Below, one piece after another: positions 60,162 to 64,000 of a stretch of DNA of 64,000 nt (the stretch's first letter is position 1; each line of letters starts with the position of its first letter). Below the pieces are notes generated by a model that was not told where the DNA came from, ran no database searches, and saw only the letters and a program-made list of their open reading frames with translations. The stretch is from Pseudonocardia parietis (GTDB taxonomy: Bacteria > Actinomycetota > Actinomycetes > Mycobacteriales > Pseudonocardiaceae). The translations under genes were made by a program, and so were the position numbers. The stretch lies in assembly GCF_017876315.1 (NCBI RefSeq), contig NZ_JAGINU010000001.1, positions 4,092,001 through 4,156,000 of the forward strand, in the 5' to 3' direction.

Positions 60162-63100
60162 GTGCTCACCGAGAAACCGATGGTCACGGGACGGGAGCCC
60201 GTGGACACCTCACGCGACCGGCGCCGGCTGCGCTGGGCGGGCCGGCTCGGCCTGCTCGCGTTCGTACTGGCCGTCGCCGTGCCGTTCCTTCCGGTGGTGC
60301 AGCACGAGAACACGATCGTCTGGCCGTCGCCGACGACCGGCACCCAGGAGGTCAACGCCCCGCTGGTCGCCCTGCGGCCCCAGTCGATGTCGCTGACCGT
60401 CCCGGCGGACGCGATCCGCAGCCTCGACGCCCGCAGCCCGGCCCCGGCGAGCGTGCTCTCCACCGTGCCGTCGGAGTCCCCGGAGGGCGCCCGGTCCGGG
60501 ATGGTGCTGTCGGTCGCCGACGGCCAGCTCCTGCTGGTCAACCGCGGTCAGCAGCTCTCCGCGGCCCCCCTGCGCGAGGGCCCCTTCGAGGTGCTGATCA
60601 CCTCGGACGCCGCCTCGACCACCGTCGACCTCGGCTCGGGGGCACAGACCTTCGAGGGGGACCTGCGGCCGCAGTCGGTCGGAATCTACTCCGACCTGGA
60701 TGCCGAGCTCGACCCGCTCGGCGGGACGTCGGTCCGGGTCAGCCCGGACACCCGCTTCAACACCAGCCCGTCGGTCTGGAAGACCCTCGCCACCGTCGTC
60801 GCCGCCGTCGCCGTGATCGGGTCGCTGCTGGCACTGGCCGGGGTGGACCGGCACCTCGGCCGCCGGCCGCACCGCGCCGGACGGGAGGCGGGCGGGCTCG
60901 CCGAGCGCTGGCCGCCACGGCTGCGCCGCTGGTGGACGCGGGCCCGGCCGCGGCCGGTCGATCTCACCGTCACCGCGGTACTGGGCCTGTGGTCCGCGAT
61001 CGGTACCCAGACCACCGACGACGGGTTCACCCTCGGTATCGCCCGTGACGTCGCCAGCTCGGGCTACGTCGGGAACTACTACCGCTGGTACAACGCCGCC
61101 GAGGCGCCGTTCGGCTGGTTCTACGACCTCTACGCGCTGTGGGTGCAGGTCTCGGACTCGCTGCTGTGGCTGCGACTGCCGTCGGTACTGATGGGGATCA
61201 CGGCGTGGTGGCTGGTCTCCCGTGGCCTGCTGCCACGCCTGGGCCGCCAGGCCCGCCGCTCGCGCGCCGCCACCTGGGCCGCGGCCTCGGTGTTCCTGGC
61301 GTTCTGGATGGCCTACAACTCGGGGCTGCGACCGGAACCGGTCGTGGTCGTCTGCTCGTTGCTGGCCCTGGTCTGCGTCGAGCGCGCGATCGCGCTCCAG
61401 CGGGTCCTGCCGGTGGCCCTCGGGCTGTTCGCCGCCTCGATGGCGGTCGGTGCGAACCCGGCCGGGCTGCTCGCGGTCGCGCCCTTCCTGGCCGGGATCC
61501 GGCCGCTGTGGCACCTGATCGCCACCCGGGTCCGCACGTTCGGGGCGATCCCGGTGCTGGCGCCGCTGCTGGGCGCGGGCACCATGATCCTGACGATCGC
61601 CTGGGCGGACCAGAGCTGGGCGGCCGTCGTCGAGTCCACCCGCCTGCGCTCGGACATCGGGCCGGACTGGGAGTGGTACACCGAGATCGCGCAGCGGTAC
61701 GCACCGCTGTTCGGCGAGGGTGCGGACGGCTCGATCGCCCGCCGTTTCCCGGTCCTGCTGGTCATCCTCTGCATCCTCGCCTGCGTGGTCGTGCTGATCC
61801 GCCGGTCCCGGATCCCGGGTGCCGCGCTCGGGCCCGCTCAGCGGCTGATCGGTAGCACGGTCATCGCGTTGCTGATCCTGGCGATGACGCCGACGAAGTG
61901 GACCCATCACTTCGGCGACCTGGTCGGGCTGGGCTCGGGCATCGTCGCGCTGGCCGCGATCGCCACCGGATCGGACGCGCTGCGGTCGCTGCGCAACCGG
62001 CTGGCGTTCCTGGCCGCGGCGTTCCTGGTGGCTGCGCTGTCGGCCGCCGGGACGAACATGTGGTGGTACACCAACAACTGGGGTGTGCCGTGGGCCGGTG
62101 AGCAGGTGACCGTCGGCGGTTTCGAGGCGTCCACGCTGCTGCTGGTCCTCGCGCTGCTGCTCGCGGCCGGTGCCGGGGTCGAACACCTGCGCGGGATCCG
62201 CGAGGAGCGCCATCCCGACCAGCTCGCCGGTGTCGAGCGGGCGGTCGGCAGGCTCCCGGTCGTCGGGCGCTGGTGGCGGGCGCGCGACTGGCGCCGTGAC
62301 GCCTCCGCGGCGCTGTCGGCGACGCGGCGGCTGCGGCTCACCTCGGCGCCGCTGGCCGTGTTGTGCGGGCTGCTGGTGACGTTCAACCTCTGGTCGGTGA
62401 CGGCGGCGATGCAGAACCAGGCCGACTCCTGGTCGATGGGCGCCGACGCGTTGTCCCACCCGTTCGGCGGCTCGTGCGGCCTGGCCAGCCAGGTCTATGC
62501 CGAGCGGCGTCCGGTGGACGGCGTGCTGGCGGCGACGCCGGAGCCGACCGGTATGGCACCGCCGGCCGATCCCGACCTGCTGCCGAAGGTCGCCACGCCG
62601 CCCCCGCCCGGGGAGGCCACGTCGACGCCCGCGCCGCTGCCGCCCGGGGTCGTCCCCGCGACCAGCCCGGAGGCCGAGCTGCGCGATCCGGTCAGCGGCG
62701 GAACCGGGTTCTGGCGCGACGGCGTCCCGCCCACCGGTGGTGGCACCGGGGTGTCCGGGTTCGAGTACGTCCTGTCCGGCGGCCTGGGCACCGACGCCGC
62801 CCCGGCGTTCGGCAGCTTCGACCCGTCCGGGGAGAACACCGGCACCCTGCGTACCCCGTGGGCGAAGCTGACCGACGAGCAGCGGGCCGGCACGACGCCG
62901 CTGGTGGTGACGGCCGCGGGGCGGCTCGGCGGCGGGAACAAGCTGACCGTGCAGTACGCGACAAGACTGTCCGACGGCCGGATGCGCGTGGTGGAGCAGA
63001 CCGTTCTGGACGACGGCCGCGGCGAGGAGATGCCGTGGCGGGAGCTGCGGTTCGAGCTGCCGGAGCCGGCACGTGCGGCGACCGAGGTGCGGATGGTGGC

Positions 63101-63572
63101 CCAGGACAACTCGCTGGGTGCGGACGGCTGGCTGGCCGTCGCGCCGATGCGGGCGCCCCAGCTCGCGCCGCTGTCCACGGTCGTCGGTGACCAGGCGATG
63201 TTCCTGGAGTACCCGGTGTCGCTGGCGAGCCCCTGCCTGCGGCCGTTCGCGACCTCGGGGGGCATCGCGGAGATCCCGGCGTACCGGCTGCAGGCCGACG
63301 GCAGCCGGATGCGGGCCGACGGCGAGGGCTGGTCGTCTCCGCAGGCCGGCGGTCCGCTGGGCTGGATCACCGTGATCGGTAAGCAGACCGAGCTGCCGAC
63401 CTACCTCGAGGGTGACCCCGCGCGGGACTGGGGGAAGGTGCAGGCGATCCAGCCGTACCGGCCGAACGCGGTGGAGCCGACGCTGGAACACACGGACGTG
63501 CTGCGCTCCGGCCTGTACAGCCCGGGCCCGCTCCCGGATCCGCCCCCCGGCATCCCGTCCCCGAGCCGCTGA
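60162..63572 (+). CDS. Emb-type arabinosyltransferase
   Basis: 1136 residues of the EmbA/B/C GT-C family, which adds arabinofuranose from decaprenyl-phosphoarabinose to arabinogalactan or lipoarabinomannan at the outer membrane face. An N-terminal segment (about 25-45) precedes an outer domain with WPSPTTGTQEVNAPLVALRP. The catalytic Asp pair is in TTDDGF (about 284-289), and NYYRWYNAAEAPFGWFYDLYA follows. About a dozen membrane segments lead to a large C-terminal carbohydrate-binding part (from about 760) with a Pro-rich insert. Only one emb gene is seen here. It cannot be assigned to A, B or C. Confidence 0.92.
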   Translation: MLTEKPMVTGREPVDTSRDRRRLRWAGRLGLLAFVLAVAVPFLPVVQHENTIVWPSPTTGTQEVNAPLVALRPQSMSLTVPADAIRSLDARSPAPASVLSTVPSESPEGARSGMVLSVADGQLLLVNRGQQLSAAPLREGPFEVLITSDAASTTVDLGSGAQTFEGDLRPQSVGIYSDLDAELDPLGGTSVRVSPDTRFNTSPSVWKTLATVVAAVAVIGSLLALAGVDRHLGRRPHRAGREAGGLAERWPPRLRRWWTRARPRPVDLTVTAVLGLWSAIGTQTTDDGFTLGIARDVASSGYVGNYYRWYNAAEAPFGWFYDLYALWVQVSDSLLWLRLPSVLMGITAWWLVSRGLLPRLGRQARRSRAATWAAASVFLAFWMAYNSGLRPEPVVVVCSLLALVCVERAIALQRVLPVALGLFAASMAVGANPAGLLAVAPFLAGIRPLWHLIATRVRTFGAIPVLAPLLGAGTMILTIAWADQSWAAVVESTRLRSDIGPDWEWYTEIAQRYAPLFGEGADGSIARRFPVLLVILCILACVVVLIRRSRIPGAALGPAQRLIGSTVIALLILAMTPTKWTHHFGDLVGLGSGIVALAAIATGSDALRSLRNRLAFLAAAFLVAALSAAGTNMWWYTNNWGVPWAGEQVTVGGFEASTLLLVLALLLAAGAGVEHLRGIREERHPDQLAGVERAVGRLPVVGRWWRARDWRRDASAALSATRRLRLTSAPLAVLCGLLVTFNLWSVTAAMQNQADSWSMGADALSHPFGGSCGLASQVYAERRPVDGVLAATPEPTGMAPPADPDLLPKVATPPPPGEATSTPAPLPPGVVPATSPEAELRDPVSGGTGFWRDGVPPTGGGTGVSGFEYVLSGGLGTDAAPAFGSFDPSGENTGTLRTPWAKLTDEQRAGTTPLVVTAAGRLGGGNKLTVQYATRLSDGRMRVVEQTVLDDGRGEEMPWRELRFELPEPARAATEVRMVAQDNSLGADGWLAVAPMRAPQLAPLSTVVGDQAMFLEYPVSLASPCLRPFATSGGIAEIPAYRLQADGSRMRADGEGWSSPQAGGPLGWITVIGKQTELPTYLEGDPARDWGKVQAIQPYRPNAVEPTLEHTDVLRSGLYSPGPLPDPPPGIPSPSR

Positions 63573-63579
63573 GCCCGGG

Positions 63580-63597
63580 GGCGACGCCGGTGTCGCC
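63580..63597. terminator. Small hairpin after the emb gene
   Basis: GGCGAC-GCCGGT-GTCGCC forms a 6-bp stem with a 6-nt loop between the two convergent stops. It is a modest candidate only. Confidence 0.4.
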
Positions 63598-64000
63598 TCA
63601 GGACAGGGCGATGACGCCGAGAGCCACGAGAAGGCCGACCTTGAGCAGCTCGAGGGCCACGTAGACCAGGTGGGTGCGTGAGCCCGGGGCGTCCTCACCG
63701 CGCAGCACGGCGGCGGTGCGACGGCTCAGGGCCGGCCGGACGGCGAGCAGCTGCACCGCCAGGACGCCCGCGGCGCCGGCCGCGAGCCAGACCGCACCCG
63801 CGCCCCCGGGCGCGACGAGCAGCCCGATCCCGACGATCGCGAGCAGGACGAGTTCGGCGATGTTCAGGGCGCGGAAGACCAGCCGGCCGATGCCGAGGCC
63901 CAGCACCGTGGTGATCCCCGGGGCGCGGAACTTCAGTGGCGCCTCGAGGAACGAGATCGCCAGCACCATGCCCAGCCAGACCCATGTCGCAGCCGCGACC
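63598..64000 (-). CDS. Small multi-pass membrane protein (N-terminus beyond window)
   Basis: The frame is open to the window edge (134 residues visible). Four hydrophobic segments are visible: WVWLGMVLAISFLEAPLKFR, VFRALNIAELVLLAIVGIGL, AGAAGVLAVQLLAV and VYVALELLKVGLLVALGV. FLEAPLKFRAPG in the first loop looks conserved in type. An ATG at 63969 is in frame, but ten more open codons precede it. No family assigned and no function known. Confidence 0.65.
   Translation of the reverse strand, partial: VAAATWVWLGMVLAISFLEAPLKFRAPGITTVLGLGIGRLVFRALNIAELVLLAIVGIGLLVAPGGAGAVWLAAGAAGVLAVQLLAVRPALSRRTAAVLRGEDAPGSRTHLVYVALELLKVGLLVALGVIALS

Overview
The window is high-GC actinobacterial DNA, most likely a Pseudonocardia-like member of the Pseudonocardiaceae. 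The evidence is the frequent GTG starts, an F420-dependent glucose-6-phosphate dehydrogenase, a GarA/OdhI-type FHA protein, and an Emb arabinosyltransferase, which implies an arabinan-containing cell wall. Many start codons also lie 6-8 nt after a TAnnnT box, as in leaderless actinobacterial mRNAs. I see no rRNA, tRNA, CRISPR array, insertion sequence or prophage. The genus is an inference.

Left part (1-15060): the 5' part of recQ, a membrane-anchored polysaccharide deacetylase, fgd with an enoyl-CoA hydratase-like gene, a BTAD regulator, a MEDS-STAS/MEDS-ATPase signalling pair, and OsmC. Then comes the conserved block CDP-alcohol phosphatidyltransferase, gcvH, garA, bifunctional nuclease, MerR regulator, YiaAB protein and gcvP. 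A tandem glycine riboswitch precedes gcvP. The FtsR-type MerR gene that I remember between garA and the nuclease gene in mycobacteria is not there.

Middle (15060-43850): a dehydroshikimate dehydratase/shikimate dehydrogenase operon sits near a TetR regulator and an MHS-family transporter, and both outer promoters share an operator-like motif. This looks like quinate/shikimate use. Next are an AtuA-family gene, VOC proteins with WYL and TetR regulators, an ABC-class ATPase, two CNNM/CBS membrane proteins, coaA with a 29-codon upstream ORF, an M20 peptidase, MarR plus an erythromycin-esterase-like protein, a DUF427 protein, a membrane Ser/Thr kinase, a TSUP transporter, an FMN reductase and a PucR regulator.

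Right part (43850-64000): divergent from PucR is a six-gene operon: an orphan CoxL-like molybdenum hydroxylase, pxpA, a biotin carrier, a biotin carboxylase, pxpB and pxpC. The last three enzyme parts match the domains of a urea carboxylase split into separate genes, so the operon probably degrades a nitrogen heterocycle, lactam or amide. It is followed by four exported or membrane-anchored proteins that share an M(S/M)GRHR start, a pentapeptide-repeat protein, a secreted lipase-like protein, a small HTH-like protein, an amino-acid permease, an LLM oxidoreductase and an Emb arabinosyltransferase. A membrane protein runs off the right edge.

The non-coding DNA is the most unusual part. A 63-bp palindromic element occurs three times. 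A separate 17-bp palindrome, with a second motif at a fixed 28-bp offset, also occurs three times, once exactly over the promoter of the HTH-like gene. Three short tandem arrays span stop codons at gene 3' ends. All reads are by eye; no database search was run.
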